Notes: generated from the letters alone by a model not told the origin. A stretch of 64,000 bases of DNA from Streptococcus peroris ATCC 700780 (GCF_000187585.1 NZ_GL732463.1:1364944-1428943); one strand, 5' to 3'. Shown: positions 17,181 to 27,464, counted from the first letter of the stretch. Numbers and translations are program-made.

Positions 17181-18437
17181 ATGAAAGCGGAAATAATAGC
17201 TGTTGGGACAGAAATTTTAACAGGTCAAATCGTCAATACCAATGCTCAGTTTTTATCTGAAAAATTGGCTGAAATCGGAGTAGATGTCTACTTCCAGACA
17301 GCTGTAGGAGATAATGAAGCTCGGCTTTTATCCCTGTTGGAGATTGCTCAGAACCGCAGTAATCTAGTTATCCTCACGGGAGGATTGGGGCCAACAGAGG
17401 ATGATCTGACCAAACAAACCTTGGCAAAATTTCTAGGGCGTGATTTGACTTTTGATGCTCAAGCGCAGGCCAAATTAGATGATTTCTTTGCTCATCGACC
17501 AGACTATGCTCGAACTCCAAATAATGAACGTCAAGCTCAGATTGTTCAGGGGTCAACCCCGCTACCCAATGAAACCGGGCTAGCAGTTGGCGGTATGATT
17601 GAGGTAGATGGCGTGACTTATGTTGTCCTACCAGGTCCGCCAAGTGAACTAAAACCCATGGTTTTAAATGAATTGTTGCCAAGATTGACAACAGGAGCTA
17701 AGTTGTACTCACGCGTACTGCGTTTCTTTGGCATTGGTGAGAGCCAGCTGGTGACCATTTTGTCAGATTTAATTGAAGAACAGACAGATCCAACCTTGGC
17801 CCCTTATGCAAAAACGGGAGAGGTGACTCTTCGCTTGTCTACAAAAGCTCGCAGTGAGAGCGAGGCCAGAAATGCCTTGGATAATCTGGAAAAAGAAATA
17901 CTTGACCGTCAGACTTTTGAAGGGGTTGATTTAAAGGATATTTGCTATGGTTATGGTGAGAAAACAAGTCTAGCCAGTGTAGTTGTTGAGGAGTTGAAAA
18001 AGCAGCATAAAACCATAACAGCTGCAGAAAGTTTGACAGCCGGGCTTTTTCAAGCAACTTTGGCAGAATTTTCGGGAGTGTCAGCTATCTTTAAAGGTGG
18101 TTTTGTCACTTATAGTCTGGAAGAAAAAGCTAAGATATTAGATATTCCACGAGAAGAGTTGGAAGAACATGGAGTTGTTTCAGCCTTTACAGCGGAAAAT
18201 ATGGCAAATCAGGCGCGACTGAAAACCCAGTCAGACTTTGGAATTAGTTTGACAGGAGTAGCAGGTCCGGATAGTCTAGAAGGCCATCCAGCAGGCACGG
18301 TTTTTATCGGTTTGTCTCAAGCATCCGGCACAGAAGTTGTTCAAGTCAATATAGCTGGAAGAAGTCGAGCAGATGTTCGTAAAATTGCGGTTATGCATGC
18401 TTTTAACTTAGTTCGCAAAGCTTTATTAAGTGACTGA
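17181..18437 (+). CDS. cinA: competence/damage-inducible protein CinA
   Basis: The 418-residue protein joins an N-terminal MoaB/MogA-like domain (about 1-170, with [11 protein letters not shown] near 61-71) to a C-terminal PncC-type nicotinamide mononucleotide deamidase domain (AAESLTAG near 280-287, and GVAGPD near 358-363). In pneumococcus it is induced with recA during competence and takes part in RecA localisation. AGGAGG precedes the ATG. The spacing to recA and a probable ComX box support the same regulation here. Confidence 0.95.
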   Translation: MKAEIIAVGTEILTGQIVNTNAQFLSEKLAEIGVDVYFQTAVGDNEARLLSLLEIAQNRSNLVILTGGLGPTEDDLTKQTLAKFLGRDLTFDAQAQAKLDDFFAHRPDYARTPNNERQAQIVQGSTPLPNETGLAVGGMIEVDGVTYVVLPGPPSELKPMVLNELLPRLTTGAKLYSRVLRFFGIGESQLVTILSDLIEEQTDPTLAPYAKTGEVTLRLSTKARSESEARNALDNLEKEILDRQTFEGVDLKDICYGYGEKTSLASVVVEELKKQHKTITAAESLTAGLFQATLAEFSGVSAIFKGGFVTYSLEEKAKILDIPREELEEHGVVSAFTAENMANQARLKTQSDFGISLTGVAGPDSLEGHPAGTVFIGLSQASGTEVVQVNIAGRSRADVRKIAVMHAFNLVRKALLSD

Positions 18438-18491
18438 CTTTTGATATAATAGAAGAAGATTCTTAGAATCATTAAAATATAGGAGAACAAA

Positions 18492-19643
18492 ATGGCGAAA
18501 AAACCAACAAAAAAATTAGATGAAATTGGGAAAAAATTTGGAGCTGATCGTGAAAAAGCTTTGAATGATGCTCTTAAATTGATTGAAAAAGACTTTGGTA
18601 AGGGGTCAATCATGCGTTTGGGTGAACGCGCAGAGCAAAAAGTGCAAGTAATGAGCTCAGGATCTTTAGCGCTTGATATTGCCCTTGGTGCAGGTGGTTA
18701 TCCAAAGGGACGTATCATTGAGATCTACGGTCCGGAATCATCAGGTAAGACAACAGTAGCCCTTCACGCTGTAGCTCAAGCACAAAAAGAAGGCGGAATT
18801 GCTGCCTTTATCGATGCGGAACACGCTCTTGATCCTGCCTATGCAGCAGCTCTTGGGGTGAACATTGACGAATTGCTCTTGTCACAACCAGACTCAGGTG
18901 AACAAGGTCTTGAAATTGCAGGAAAATTGATTGACTCAGGTGCAGTTGATCTTGTCGTTATTGACTCAGTTGCAGCTCTTGTTCCTCGTGCGGAAATCGA
19001 TGGAGATATCGGAGATAGCCACGTTGGTCTTCAAGCTCGTATGATGAGCCAGGCTATGCGTAAACTCGGAGCTTCTATCAACAAGACAAAGACAATTGCC
19101 ATCTTCATCAACCAGTTGCGTGAAAAAGTAGGGGTTATGTTTGGAAATCCAGAAACAACTCCTGGTGGACGCGCCCTTAAATTCTATGCTTCAGTCCGTT
19201 TGGATGTGCGTGGAAGTACACAAATCAAGGGAACTGGTGACCAAAAAGACACTAACGTCGGTAAAGAAACTAAGATTAAAGTTGTGAAAAACAAGGTTGC
19301 TCCACCGTTCAAAGAAGCTCTTGTTGAAATCATGTACGGAGAAGGCATTTCTAGAACTGGTGAACTCTTGAAGATTGCTAGTGATTTGGATATCATCCAA
19401 AAGGCAGGCGCTTGGTACTCATACAAGGGTGAAAAAATCGGACAAGGTTCTGAGAACGCCAAGAAATACTTGGCAGATCATCCAGAAGCCTTTGATGAAA
19501 TTGACCACCAAGTTCGTGTTCAATATGGTTTGATTGAAGAGGAAGAAGGCTCTAAAGAAAGTTCAGTATCGGTTGATACAGATTCTAATCAAGAAGTGAC
19601 TCTTGATTTGGGCGATGCTCTTGAAATCGAAATTGAAGAATAA
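18492..19643 (+). CDS. recA: recombinase RecA
   Basis: The 383-residue recombinase forms filaments on single-stranded DNA for repair and transformation. Walker [10 protein letters not shown] is at residues 80-88, Walker B is VDLVVIDSV near 155-163, and the L2 region contains GNPETTPGG near 219-227. The C-terminal tail is acidic, as in the family. A TATAAT at 18445-18450 gives recA its own basal promoter in addition to readthrough from cinA. AGGAG precedes the start. Confidence 0.98.
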   Translation: MAKKPTKKLDEIGKKFGADREKALNDALKLIEKDFGKGSIMRLGERAEQKVQVMSSGSLALDIALGAGGYPKGRIIEIYGPESSGKTTVALHAVAQAQKEGGIAAFIDAEHALDPAYAAALGVNIDELLLSQPDSGEQGLEIAGKLIDSGAVDLVVIDSVAALVPRAEIDGDIGDSHVGLQARMMSQAMRKLGASINKTKTIAIFINQLREKVGVMFGNPETTPGGRALKFYASVRLDVRGSTQIKGTGDQKDTNVGKETKIKVVKNKVAPPFKEALVEIMYGEGISRTGELLKIASDLDIIQKAGAWYSYKGEKIGQGSENAKKYLADHPEAFDEIDHQVRVQYGLIEEEEGSKESSVSVDTDSNQEVTLDLGDALEIEIEE

Positions 19644-19647
19644 AAAG

Positions 19648-19678
19648 AAAAAGTAGCAGTTTTTCTGCTACTTTTTTG
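19648..19678. terminator. bidirectional terminator between recA and a GNAT gene
   Basis: AAGTAGCAG (19651-19659) pairs with CTGCTACTT (19665-19673). T-tracts on both strands let it end recA and the convergent gene. Confidence 0.85.
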
Positions 19679-19689
19679 TTTCATGACAA

Positions 19690-20244
19690 CTAGTGATCAC
19701 TGAAACGACGGTATTTAATGTGGAAATCAAAATAATTCTCATCTTGTAATTTTTGAAAAATGTCTCGGTAGGCTTCCTCATCAAAGTGATCCCCACGGTA
19801 AAGAATTTCAAAACTCAGTCCGTCATACTCTAAGAAGGCATTTGCGGATTTAAAACCATTTTGTCGATAGAAATCCATGCGAGCCTTCCGCTGTTCGAGG
19901 TTATCGCAGTCTTCGTCCAATCGCTCCACCTCAAGGATCATGGTTCGTTGATAGAAGTCCGTCAGTTTTTCAATGATTTCTCTCCCATATCCATGACTGC
20001 GTAGGTGAGTCATAATGGCAAAAAAGCTGATGTAAAAAGCTTTTTGATTGGAAATGGCAAAGGCAAAACCAACAAATTCTTCTTCATTATAAAAGGCGAA
20101 AAAGTTGGCGTCATCTCTATCCTGGTAACTTAAAAACTCTTCCAAAGAGACTCGCTCTTCTTCAGGGAAGGCTTCCTTGTTTAAGTGTTCAACTTTTTCA
20201 AGGTCTGGGAATACATCAGTAATTAACTGGCTTGTCAAGCTCAT
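19690..20244 (-). CDS. GNAT family N-acetyltransferase
   Basis: The 184-residue protein has a GNAT core with the acetyl-CoA loop around HLRSHGYGREI (about 79-89) and a FYRQNGF motif near 125-131. It is a single gene convergent with recA. In pneumococcus recA is followed by dinF and lytA; here this acetyltransferase and a MATE gene occupy the place. The acceptor substrate is unknown. Confidence 0.85.
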   Translation of the reverse strand: MSLTSQLITDVFPDLEKVEHLNKEAFPEEERVSLEEFLSYQDRDDANFFAFYNEEEFVGFAFAISNQKAFYISFFAIMTHLRSHGYGREIIEKLTDFYQRTMILEVERLDEDCDNLEQRKARMDFYRQNGFKSANAFLEYDGLSFEILYRGDHFDEEAYRDIFQKLQDENYFDFHIKYRRFSDH

Positions 20245-20326
20245 AAATTGCCTCCTTTTTTCTTGATTATATCAGATTGTCAGCGGCTAAGCAAACGCTT
20301 TCTTATAGACCAGCACAAATCCTCCC

Positions 20327-20362
20327 TTGTTCCTATACTAGAAAGCTGATATAATAGCTGTA
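20327..20362 (+). promoter_or_regulatory. promoter giving a leaderless MATE mRNA
   Basis: TTGTTC (20327-20332), a 17-bp spacer and TATAAT (20350-20355). The ATG at 20362 lies six bases after the -10, where transcription should start. No ribosome binding site is present. Confidence 0.65.
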
Positions 20363-21732
20363 TGAATACAAAACGAACAGTGGACCTCATTCATGGTCCT
20401 ATTTTGCCGTCACTCTTAAGTTTTGCTTTACCAATTCTACTTTCTAATATTTTTCAACAGTTATACAATACGGCGGATATTGTCATTGTTGGGCATTTTT
20501 TGGGACCAGATTCTTTAGCAGCTGTTGGAGCGACAACGGCTATTTTTGATTTAATTATCGGCTTTACTTTAGGCGTTGGAAATGGTATGGGAATTGTGAT
20601 TGCCCGTTACTATGGCGCTCGAAATTTTGTAAGAATTAAAGAAGCCGTTGCTGCTACTTGGATTTTAGGGGCTATTTTTAGTGCTTTGGTCATGATTCTA
20701 GGCTTTATAGGTCTGTACCCCCTTCTCCAATATTTGGAGACTCCTATAGAGATTTTGCCTCAATCCTATCAGTATATATCGATGATTGTGAGTTGTGTAG
20801 GAGTGAGCTTTGCCTACAATCTTTTTGCAGGCTTGCTTCGCTCTATTGGTGATAGCCTAGCTGCGCTTGGCTTTTTAATCTTTTCAGCTCTGATCAATGT
20901 AGTGCTAGATTTATATTTTATTACCCAATTACACATGGGAGTTCAGTCTGCAGGTCTTGCCACGATTATCTCACAAGGTTTATCGGCTCTCTTATGCTTG
21001 TATTATATCAAAAAGAAAGTTCCTGAACTGCTTCCAAATAAGCAACATTTCAAGTGGGATAAAGCATTATACAAAGATTTGCTAGAACAAGGTCTAGCCA
21101 TGGGATTGATGGGTTCTATTGTTTCGATTGGTAGTGTAATCCTTCAATCATCTATCAATACACTCGGTGCAGTCATTATCAGTGCTCAAACTGCTGCACG
21201 ACGGATTATGGCCTTTGCCCTACTTCCGATGACCTCGATCTCCGCTTCAATGACAACTTTTGTTTCACAAAATTACGGTGCTAAACGTCTGGATCGGATT
21301 GTTCAAGGAATTCGTATTGGAAGTTGGCTAGGGATTGCATGGGGCATATTTGTATGTGTCTTGCTATTCTTCATAAGTCCTAGCTTGGTTTCTTTGATTG
21401 CTAGTTCCAATGATGCTTATCTCATCGAGAACGGTAGCTTATATCTTCGGATTAGTTCAGCTTTTTATCCAATTCTTAGTTTGCTCTTAATTTATCGAAA
21501 TTGTCTACAAGGTCTTGGCCAAAAAGCTCTTCCACTTGTGTCTAGTTTCATTGAACTATTCGGAAAGATTGCTTTTGTGTTATTCGTTATTCCTTGGTCA
21601 GCTTATCTAGGTGTTATCTTGTGTGAACCTCTAATTTGGGTGGCCATGACTCTGCAATTGTACGTGTCATTTGCCCGTCATCCATTGATGAAAGAAGGCA
21701 AGAGACTCTTAGCCAAACAAGCCCTCCAGTAA
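20362..21732 (+). CDS. MATE family multidrug efflux transporter
   Basis: The 456-residue protein has twelve predicted membrane segments in two homologous halves. The N-terminal signature LPILLSNIFQQLYNTADI is near 19-36. MATE pumps export cationic drugs or metabolites in exchange for Na+ or H+. It is not the DinF subtype that follows recA in pneumococcus, because the N-terminal region differs. It appears to be translated from a leaderless mRNA. The substrate is unknown. Confidence 0.88.
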   Translation: MNTKRTVDLIHGPILPSLLSFALPILLSNIFQQLYNTADIVIVGHFLGPDSLAAVGATTAIFDLIIGFTLGVGNGMGIVIARYYGARNFVRIKEAVAATWILGAIFSALVMILGFIGLYPLLQYLETPIEILPQSYQYISMIVSCVGVSFAYNLFAGLLRSIGDSLAALGFLIFSALINVVLDLYFITQLHMGVQSAGLATIISQGLSALLCLYYIKKKVPELLPNKQHFKWDKALYKDLLEQGLAMGLMGSIVSIGSVILQSSINTLGAVIISAQTAARRIMAFALLPMTSISASMTTFVSQNYGAKRLDRIVQGIRIGSWLGIAWGIFVCVLLFFISPSLVSLIASSNDAYLIENGSLYLRISSAFYPILSLLLIYRNCLQGLGQKALPLVSSFIELFGKIAFVLFVIPWSAYLGVILCEPLIWVAMTLQLYVSFARHPLMKEGKRLLAKQALQ

Positions 21733-21842
21733 ATGTCAGTCATTCTCTTTTCTTTGATAAAGAAAATCCACATCCTCTAGTGAAAATTGACCAGACTTGT
21801 GTTATAATAAGAAAGATTAAAATGTGAAAAAGGAGATTCCTA

Positions 21843-22559
21843 ATGGGACGTAAATGGGCCAATATCGTAGCCAAGAAAACGGCTAAAGATGGAGCTAACT
21901 CTAAAGTATATGCAAAATTTGGTGTAGAAATCTATGTAGCAGCTAAAAAAGGTGAACCAGATCCAGAATTAAACACTGCTTTGAAATTCGTTATCGATCG
22001 TGCTAAACAAGCGCAAGTGCCAAAACACGTGATTGATAAGGCTATCGATAAAGCAAAAGGAAACACAGACGAAACCTTTACAGAAGGACGTTACGAAGGG
22101 TTCGGACCAAATGGTTCTATGTTGATTGTTGATACCTTGACTTCAAACGTTAACCGTACAGCTGCCAATGTCCGTGCTGCTTTTGGTAAAAACGGTGGAA
22201 ACATGGGAGCTTCAGGTTCTGTATCTTACCTCTTTGACAACAAAGGTGTTATCGTCTTTGCTGGTGATGATGCTGATGCTATCTTTGAGCTTTTGCTTGA
22301 AGCAGATGTTGATGTAGACGATGTAGAAGCAGAAGAAGGAACAATCACTGTATACACAGCTCCAACTGACCTACACAAGGCTATCGTTGCTTTGCGTGAA
22401 TCTGGTATTGAAGAATTCCAAGTAACTGAATTGGAAATGATTCCTCAATCAGAAGTTGAGTTGTCAGGTGAAGATTTGGAAACATTTGAAAAACTATACA
22501 GCGTTCTTGAAGACGACGAAGACGTACAAAAAATCTACACAAACGTAGATGGATTCTAA
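21843..22559 (+). CDS. yebC: YebC/PmpR family protein
   Basis: The 238-residue protein begins MGRKWANI and carries the typical [10 protein letters not shown] near 80-89 and [15 protein letters not shown] near 117-131. YebC-family proteins were first described as transcription regulators; some members relieve ribosome stalling at proline runs. AAAAGGAGA precedes the start, and TATAAT-like elements lie about 40 bp upstream. It ends in a terminator and is convergent with a small membrane protein. Confidence 0.93.
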   Translation: MGRKWANIVAKKTAKDGANSKVYAKFGVEIYVAAKKGEPDPELNTALKFVIDRAKQAQVPKHVIDKAIDKAKGNTDETFTEGRYEGFGPNGSMLIVDTLTSNVNRTAANVRAAFGKNGGNMGASGSVSYLFDNKGVIVFAGDDADAIFELLLEADVDVDDVEAEEGTITVYTAPTDLHKAIVALRESGIEEFQVTELEMIPQSEVELSGEDLETFEKLYSVLEDDEDVQKIYTNVDGF

Positions 22560-22561
22560 TA

Positions 22562-22596
22562 AAAAAGCGAGCAGCATTAAGTCTGTTCGCTTTTTA
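22562..22596. terminator. terminator between yebC and a convergent gene
   Basis: AAAAAGCGA and TCGCTTTTT form the base of an imperfect stem with an inner CAG/CTG pair; T-tracts exist on both strands. Confidence 0.75.
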
Positions 22597-22602
22597 GTTA
22601 TC

Positions 22603-23286
22603 TTAGACTCTTACTCCATCATCAGTTTGCTCTGTTCTGTCTAATCCTAGGGCAAATTTACGGATGAGAAGAAACTGACCATTTTCCTGTTTTACGAAAG
22701 TCAGTACCACTGTCTTAGTATTAGAACCGAGTGAGACATAGGAGATTTTTTTAATCTCATAGTCGCCTGAGGTTGACTCGATTTCAGAATCTGGCAGTCC
22801 ATGCTTGCTGATGATATCTTTGTAGTTGGAGCCGCCTTTTCCTCGATTCGAGGTGTCACCTTCGATCAAAGCATCGAATTGCTCTCGTGTCCAAGTGAAG
22901 GCATCGCTATCTTTCGTATCCTCTTCATCATTATCCTCATTTGATCTATAATCTGGTAAGTTTCCAAATTCTTCATCTTCAGTTAAAGAGGTCAGATTCT
23001 TATATGGATGACGAAAATTTCTAGCTAGATCGGTAAAAATACCAGAAGGGAGTACTTGCGTTGTTAAAACAATAAAAATAGATAGAATACCTAGGCTAGT
23101 TCCGATAATAGCTAATGTTTTTCGATTGTTGAGATTGAGGCCAATACCAAACACGCCGGTACCTATGGCAACTATGGCAAAGAAAAAGGCTAGTACGCTA
23201 ATGATTGGAAGCCAGGAACCAAGAAGCGCGAGCGTTCCCAAGATGATGGCGATGATTCCTAAGATTTTTTCTTCTTTATGTTTCAT
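22603..23286 (-). CDS. membrane protein of unknown function
   Basis: The 227-residue protein has three hydrophobic segments in its first 80 residues (about 8-28, 30-48 and 58-78), like DUF4190-type proteins. A middle region is acidic (EDNDEEDTKDSD near 117-128). A C-terminal domain (about 130-220) has alternating charged and hydrophobic residues and resembles small extracytoplasmic DUF4352-type folds, which is a guess. It is a single gene divergent from the MarR operon. The function is unknown. Confidence 0.75.
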   Translation of the reverse strand: MKHKEEKILGIIAIILGTLALLGSWLPIISVLAFFFAIVAIGTGVFGIGLNLNNRKTLAIIGTSLGILSIFIVLTTQVLPSGIFTDLARNFRHPYKNLTSLTEDEEFGNLPDYRSNEDNDEEDTKDSDAFTWTREQFDALIEGDTSNRGKGGSNYKDIISKHGLPDSEIESTSGDYEIKKISYVSLGSNTKTVVLTFVKQENGQFLLIRKFALGLDRTEQTDDGVRV

Positions 23287-23383
23287 TTGTGAGTTTCTCG
23301 TTTCTAATCAGGTTAGGATTCTTTCGTGTGAGATATTGTTTATTATAGATAAAATAAGAGCTAATGTCAATTTTAAGTAAAAT

Positions 23384-23469
23384 AGTTCTCATAGGAACTT
23401 TTTTCTTGACATCTTTTCTGAAAATGATAAAATAGTTCTCATGAAAACTTATTGGTTCTCTAGAGAACT
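23384..23469 (+). promoter_or_regulatory. promoter with three MarR-type operator repeats
   Basis: The promoter is TTGACA (23406-23411), 16 bp, TAAAAT (23428-23433). Three related 16-bp sites surround it: AGTTCTCATAGGAACT (23384-23399), AGTTCTCATGAAAACT (23434-23449) and GGTTCTCTAGAGAACT (23454-23469). The last contains a perfect 14-bp palindrome. Their location overlapping and flanking the promoter suggests autorepression by the MarR protein encoded next. Confidence 0.75.
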
Positions 23470-23493
23470 ATTTATGTGTAAAAAGGAGCAATC

Positions 23494-23955
23494 ATGGATA
23501 AGCCGATGTTAGTTTTTAAACGTTTTGGTCATCAGGTTCACCTGATGGTGCAACAGGAAGCCAAGCGTTGTGGTATTGAATTTATGGGCGGACCACAAGG
23601 ACAAGTTCTACGATTTTTAGATCGTCGTGAGCATAATCAGGAATTAACACTTATCAAAGATATTGAACAAGAACTCAATGTCACTAAGTCAGTTGCTAGT
23701 AATTTGGTCAAGCGTATGGTGCAAAATGGTTTGGTAGAGTTGGAGGCGAGTCCAAGTGACAAGAGAGCTAAGTACGTTCGATTGACGGACAAATCACGCT
23801 CTCAGATGAAGCAAATCAAGTCTTTCTTTGATCGAATCGACCGTAGTCTACTTGATGGAATTTCTGAGGAAAAACTAGCTGTTTTTGAAGAAGTCATGGG
23901 CCGACTACAAGCAAATGTAGAAAAAATAGGAGGTAAGAATGAAGAAACTCGCTAA
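23494..23955 (+). CDS. MarR family transcriptional regulator
   Basis: The 153-residue protein has the MarR winged helix-turn-helix (about 45-110), with the recognition region NVTKSVASNLVKRM near 64-77 and the wing DKRAKYVRLT near 89-98. It lies directly upstream of, and overlaps by 17 bp, a heterodimeric ABC exporter. Three palindromic sites cover its promoter. It is therefore the likely repressor of the exporter, released by an unknown compound. Confidence 0.9.
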   Translation: MDKPMLVFKRFGHQVHLMVQQEAKRCGIEFMGGPQGQVLRFLDRREHNQELTLIKDIEQELNVTKSVASNLVKRMVQNGLVELEASPSDKRAKYVRLTDKSRSQMKQIKSFFDRIDRSLLDGISEEKLAVFEEVMGRLQANVEKIGGKNEETR

Positions 23956-25708
23956 ACGTATCACAGGAAAAGAGTGGGGAATGGTTCTCTTGACTGTTCT
24001 CTTTACCTGTTGCTCGGTCTATCTAGAGTTAGAAGTACCGACTTACGTTTCAAAAATAACAGAATTACTCGGAACGCCAGGTACGGAGTTGGGAGACCTT
24101 TGGTCGCCAGCAACTAAGATGATGGGTTTGTCATTCTTAGCCTTCCTATCATCTGTAATAGTTGGATATTTTGCCGCTCGAGTTGCAGCATCCTATACGG
24201 CTCATCTACGAAGCGATATTTTTAATCGTGTTTTGGATTACTCACAGACAGAAATTAAACGTTTCTCAATCCCCAGTCTATTGACTCGGACGACCAACGA
24301 TATCACTCAGATTCAGATGCTCTTTACCATGGGACTTCAGGTAGTCACTCGTGGTCCTATCATGGCTATTTGGGCCATTGGTAAAATCCTTGGCAAGTCT
24401 GAATACTGGATTTGGGCAGTAGTGGTGGCAGTCATTGTCAATGTTCTGATGACAACTGTCTTGATGACTTTGGCCTTTCCTAAACAATCTGTCATTCAAA
24501 AATTGACAGATAAACTGAACAGTATTACTCGTGAAAGCTTGACAGGGATTCGGGTTGTTCGTGCTTACAATGCTGAGGAATATCAAGATAAGAAATTCGA
24601 AGAAGCCAATGATGAAGTCACACGACTCAATCTCTTTGTCAGTCGCTTAATGGCCATTATGAACCCTATTATGATGGCGATTTCTAGCGGCTTGGTCCTT
24701 GCCATATACTGGATTGGTGCTTATCTTATCAACGACGCTAGCTTGACAGAGCGTCTACCCCTCTTTAGCGATATGGTGGTCTTCATGTCCTATGCTATGC
24801 AAGTGGTAATGGGCTTCTTACTCATGGGTGCTCTCTTTATCGTCTTGCCTCGTACCTTGGTTTCTGCAGGTCGTATCAATCAAGTCTTGGGCCTTCATTC
24901 CTCTATTGAAAATCCTGATCACCCACAGACGGCAGATTCTTCTATTCAAGGTCAAGTGGAATACCGCGACGTAACCTTCCGCTACTCTAAAAACTCAGAA
25001 GCAGTTGTGGAACATGTCAGCTTCAAGGCAGAAGCAGGGCAAACCATTGCCTTTATCGGATCAACTGGTTCTGGTAAATCGACGCTTGTGAACCTCTTGC
25101 CTCGTTTTTATGATGTATCAGATGGAGAAATCCTAGTAGACGGCGTCAATGTACAGAATTATGACTTAGAAGATTTGCGGAATAAAGTTGGCTATATCCC
25201 TCAAAAAGCTGTGCTCTTTTCTGGAGATGTTAAGGGCAATCTCGACTTTGGTAAGAGTCAAGAAACGCCACTAAGTGAGACGGCCATGTGGCAAGCTCTG
25301 GAATTGGCTCAATCTAAAAACTTTATAGAAGATAAGGAAGCGGGTATAGCTTCAGAAGTAGCTCAAGGCGGGACCAACTTTTCAGGAGGTCAAAGACAAC
25401 GTTTGGCCATTGCACGCGCCTTGGCTCGTAAACCAGAGATTCTCATTTTTGATGATTCATTCTCAGCCTTGGACTATAAGACCGATCGTATCTTGCGTCA
25501 AGTATTAGCTGAAAAAACACAATCCATGACCAAGTTAATCGTTGCTCAACGCATTTCAACCATTATGGATGCAGACCTGATCTTAGTCTTGGATCAGGGT
25601 AAAGTCGTGGGACAAGGCACCCACAAGGAACTTCTTGCAAGCAATGAAGTTTACCAAGAAATTGCCTATTCACAACTATCGAAGGAGGAATTGGAACATG
25701 GAAAATAA
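23939..25708 (+). CDS. ABC exporter subunit, permease fused to ATPase (1)
   Basis: The 589-residue half-transporter has six membrane segments (about 15-320) and an ATPase domain. Walker A GSTGSGKST lies near 377-385, the signature FSGGQ near 479, and the Walker B region is ILIFDDS. The catalytic Glu is replaced by Asp, typical of the degenerate site in heterodimeric exporters. It overlaps marR by 17 bp and the partner gene by 11 bp. The pair probably exports drugs or peptides. The substrate is unknown. Confidence 0.92.
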   Translation: MKKLAKRITGKEWGMVLLTVLFTCCSVYLELEVPTYVSKITELLGTPGTELGDLWSPATKMMGLSFLAFLSSVIVGYFAARVAASYTAHLRSDIFNRVLDYSQTEIKRFSIPSLLTRTTNDITQIQMLFTMGLQVVTRGPIMAIWAIGKILGKSEYWIWAVVVAVIVNVLMTTVLMTLAFPKQSVIQKLTDKLNSITRESLTGIRVVRAYNAEEYQDKKFEEANDEVTRLNLFVSRLMAIMNPIMMAISSGLVLAIYWIGAYLINDASLTERLPLFSDMVVFMSYAMQVVMGFLLMGALFIVLPRTLVSAGRINQVLGLHSSIENPDHPQTADSSIQGQVEYRDVTFRYSKNSEAVVEHVSFKAEAGQTIAFIGSTGSGKSTLVNLLPRFYDVSDGEILVDGVNVQNYDLEDLRNKVGYIPQKAVLFSGDVKGNLDFGKSQETPLSETAMWQALELAQSKNFIEDKEAGIASEVAQGGTNFSGGQRQRLAIARALARKPEILIFDDSFSALDYKTDRILRQVLAEKTQSMTKLIVAQRISTIMDADLILVLDQGKVVGQGTHKELLASNEVYQEIAYSQLSKEELEHGK

Positions 25709-27458
25709 GAAAATGTCCTTATGGAAACAGTGTAGACCTTTTCTAGCAGGTCTCCAACTTCCCCTACTAATCGCAGTTGTGGCGGCTATATGTTCAAGTA
25801 TTATTACGGTTTATGGACCAACTAAGATCAAAGAAATCACCAACATAATCTCAGATGGCTTAATGGCAGAGATTGACCTAGAGGCTGTCTCAAGTATTGC
25901 TAGCTTTTTGGTTATCCTCTATGTGATTGGGATTATCCTGAACTATACGCAAGCCTATATCTTTTCAACTAGTATCCAACATTTCTCAAAACGTCTACGG
26001 ACAGCTATCGCTGAAAAGATTAATCGTCTTCCTCTTGCTTATTTTGACCGTCATTCTCAAGGGGATACACTCTCTCGAGTAACCAATGATGTTGATACGG
26101 CAGCTCAATCTCTCAATCAAAGTCTAGGGACAGTTATCTCAGCTAGCTTCTTGCTAATTGCTGTTTTAATTACCATGTTTGGCATGAACTGGATTTTGGC
26201 ACTGGTAACGGTAGTTTCAACTTTTGTTGGTTTTGCAGCTGTTTCAGTCATTATGGCCAAGTCGCAGGGCTACTTTAAAGCCCAACAAAACAACCTCGCA
26301 GCTGTAAATGGCTATGTGGAAGAAATGTACTCTGGGCACAACGTAGTAACCAGCTATAACGCTGTGGATATGACCAAGGAAAGATTTGCAGGACTGAATC
26401 AGAATCTACATGATAGCATCTGGAAATCTCAATTTATCTCTGGGATTATGATGCCCGCTATGTTCTTTGTCGGGAACTTTAGTTATGTTCTAGTCATTAT
26501 CGTCGGTGCTGCATTGGCTCTTGAAGGCCATATCACTATCGGGATTATCGTAGCCTTCATGGTTTATGTTCGTACCTTTTCACAACCCTTATCACAAATT
26601 GCCCAAGGGATTACGAACTTGCAACAGGCTAGTGCAGCTATGACTCGTGTTTTTGAATTTCTAGGCGAAGCTGAAATGGAAGACGAATCTCATAAGGAAA
26701 GACAATTGACTGGCATGAAGGGTGAAGTGGTCTTTGACAGAGTTTCATTTGGCTACACACCGGAGCGAACGATCATTCATGACTTTTCTGCGACAGCTCA
26801 TGCAGGTCAAAAGATCGCCATTGTCGGACCAACCGGAGCTGGGAAGACCACCATTGTTAACCTCTTGATGAAATTCTATGAGATTGATAAGGGAAGTATT
26901 CGCATTGATGGTGTGGATACCAAGGCTATGAAGCGCTCAGAAGTACACGATGCCTTTTCAATGGTCTTGCAGGATACCTGGCTCTTTGAAGGAAGCATTC
27001 GAGACAATCTGATTTATAATCAAACTGGTATCAGTGACGAACGCGTGATAGAAGCAGCAAAAGCAGTAGGGATTCATCACTTTATCACAACCTTGCCTGA
27101 TGGATACGATACAGTCTTGGATGATACGGTGACCTTGTCAGTTGGTCAAAAGCAACTCTTGACCATTGCTCGTGCCCTGCTCAAGGATGCTCCACTCTTG
27201 ATTCTGGACGAAGCAACATCCTCAGTTGACACACGTACAGAGGAATTGATTCAAAAAGCCATGGACCATTTGATGGAAGGACGCACATCATTTGTCATTG
27301 CCCATCGCTTGTCAACCATCCGTAATGCTGATTTGATTCTAGTCATGAAAGATGGAAATATCATCGAGCAAGGCAATCATGAAGAGCTGATGGTTCAGGG
27401 TGGTTTCTATGCAGACCTCTACAATAGTCAATTTACAGAAGACCAAGGAGAAGAATAG
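25698..27458 (+). CDS. ABC exporter subunit, permease fused to ATPase (2)
   Basis: The start chosen is the ATG after AAGGAGG, giving 586 residues. Six membrane segments are followed by an ATPase with Walker A GPTGAGKTT and Walker B LLILDEATSSVD with a canonical catalytic Glu. The signature is SVGQ instead of SGGQ. Together with the Asp in the partner this gives one normal and one degenerate ATP site, as in TM287/288-type exporters. It is the last gene of the MarR operon and ends in a terminator. Confidence 0.92.
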   Translation: MENKKMSLWKQCRPFLAGLQLPLLIAVVAAICSSIITVYGPTKIKEITNIISDGLMAEIDLEAVSSIASFLVILYVIGIILNYTQAYIFSTSIQHFSKRLRTAIAEKINRLPLAYFDRHSQGDTLSRVTNDVDTAAQSLNQSLGTVISASFLLIAVLITMFGMNWILALVTVVSTFVGFAAVSVIMAKSQGYFKAQQNNLAAVNGYVEEMYSGHNVVTSYNAVDMTKERFAGLNQNLHDSIWKSQFISGIMMPAMFFVGNFSYVLVIIVGAALALEGHITIGIIVAFMVYVRTFSQPLSQIAQGITNLQQASAAMTRVFEFLGEAEMEDESHKERQLTGMKGEVVFDRVSFGYTPERTIIHDFSATAHAGQKIAIVGPTGAGKTTIVNLLMKFYEIDKGSIRIDGVDTKAMKRSEVHDAFSMVLQDTWLFEGSIRDNLIYNQTGISDERVIEAAKAVGIHHFITTLPDGYDTVLDDTVTLSVGQKQLLTIARALLKDAPLLILDEATSSVDTRTEELIQKAMDHLMEGRTSFVIAHRLSTIRNADLILVMKDGNIIEQGNHEELMVQGGFYADLYNSQFTEDQGEE

Positions 27459-27464
27459 TAATCC

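Noticed and set aside
20362-21732. DinF, which follows recA in pneumococcus
   Set aside because: The N-terminal region and length pattern differ from DinF; called a generic MATE pump.
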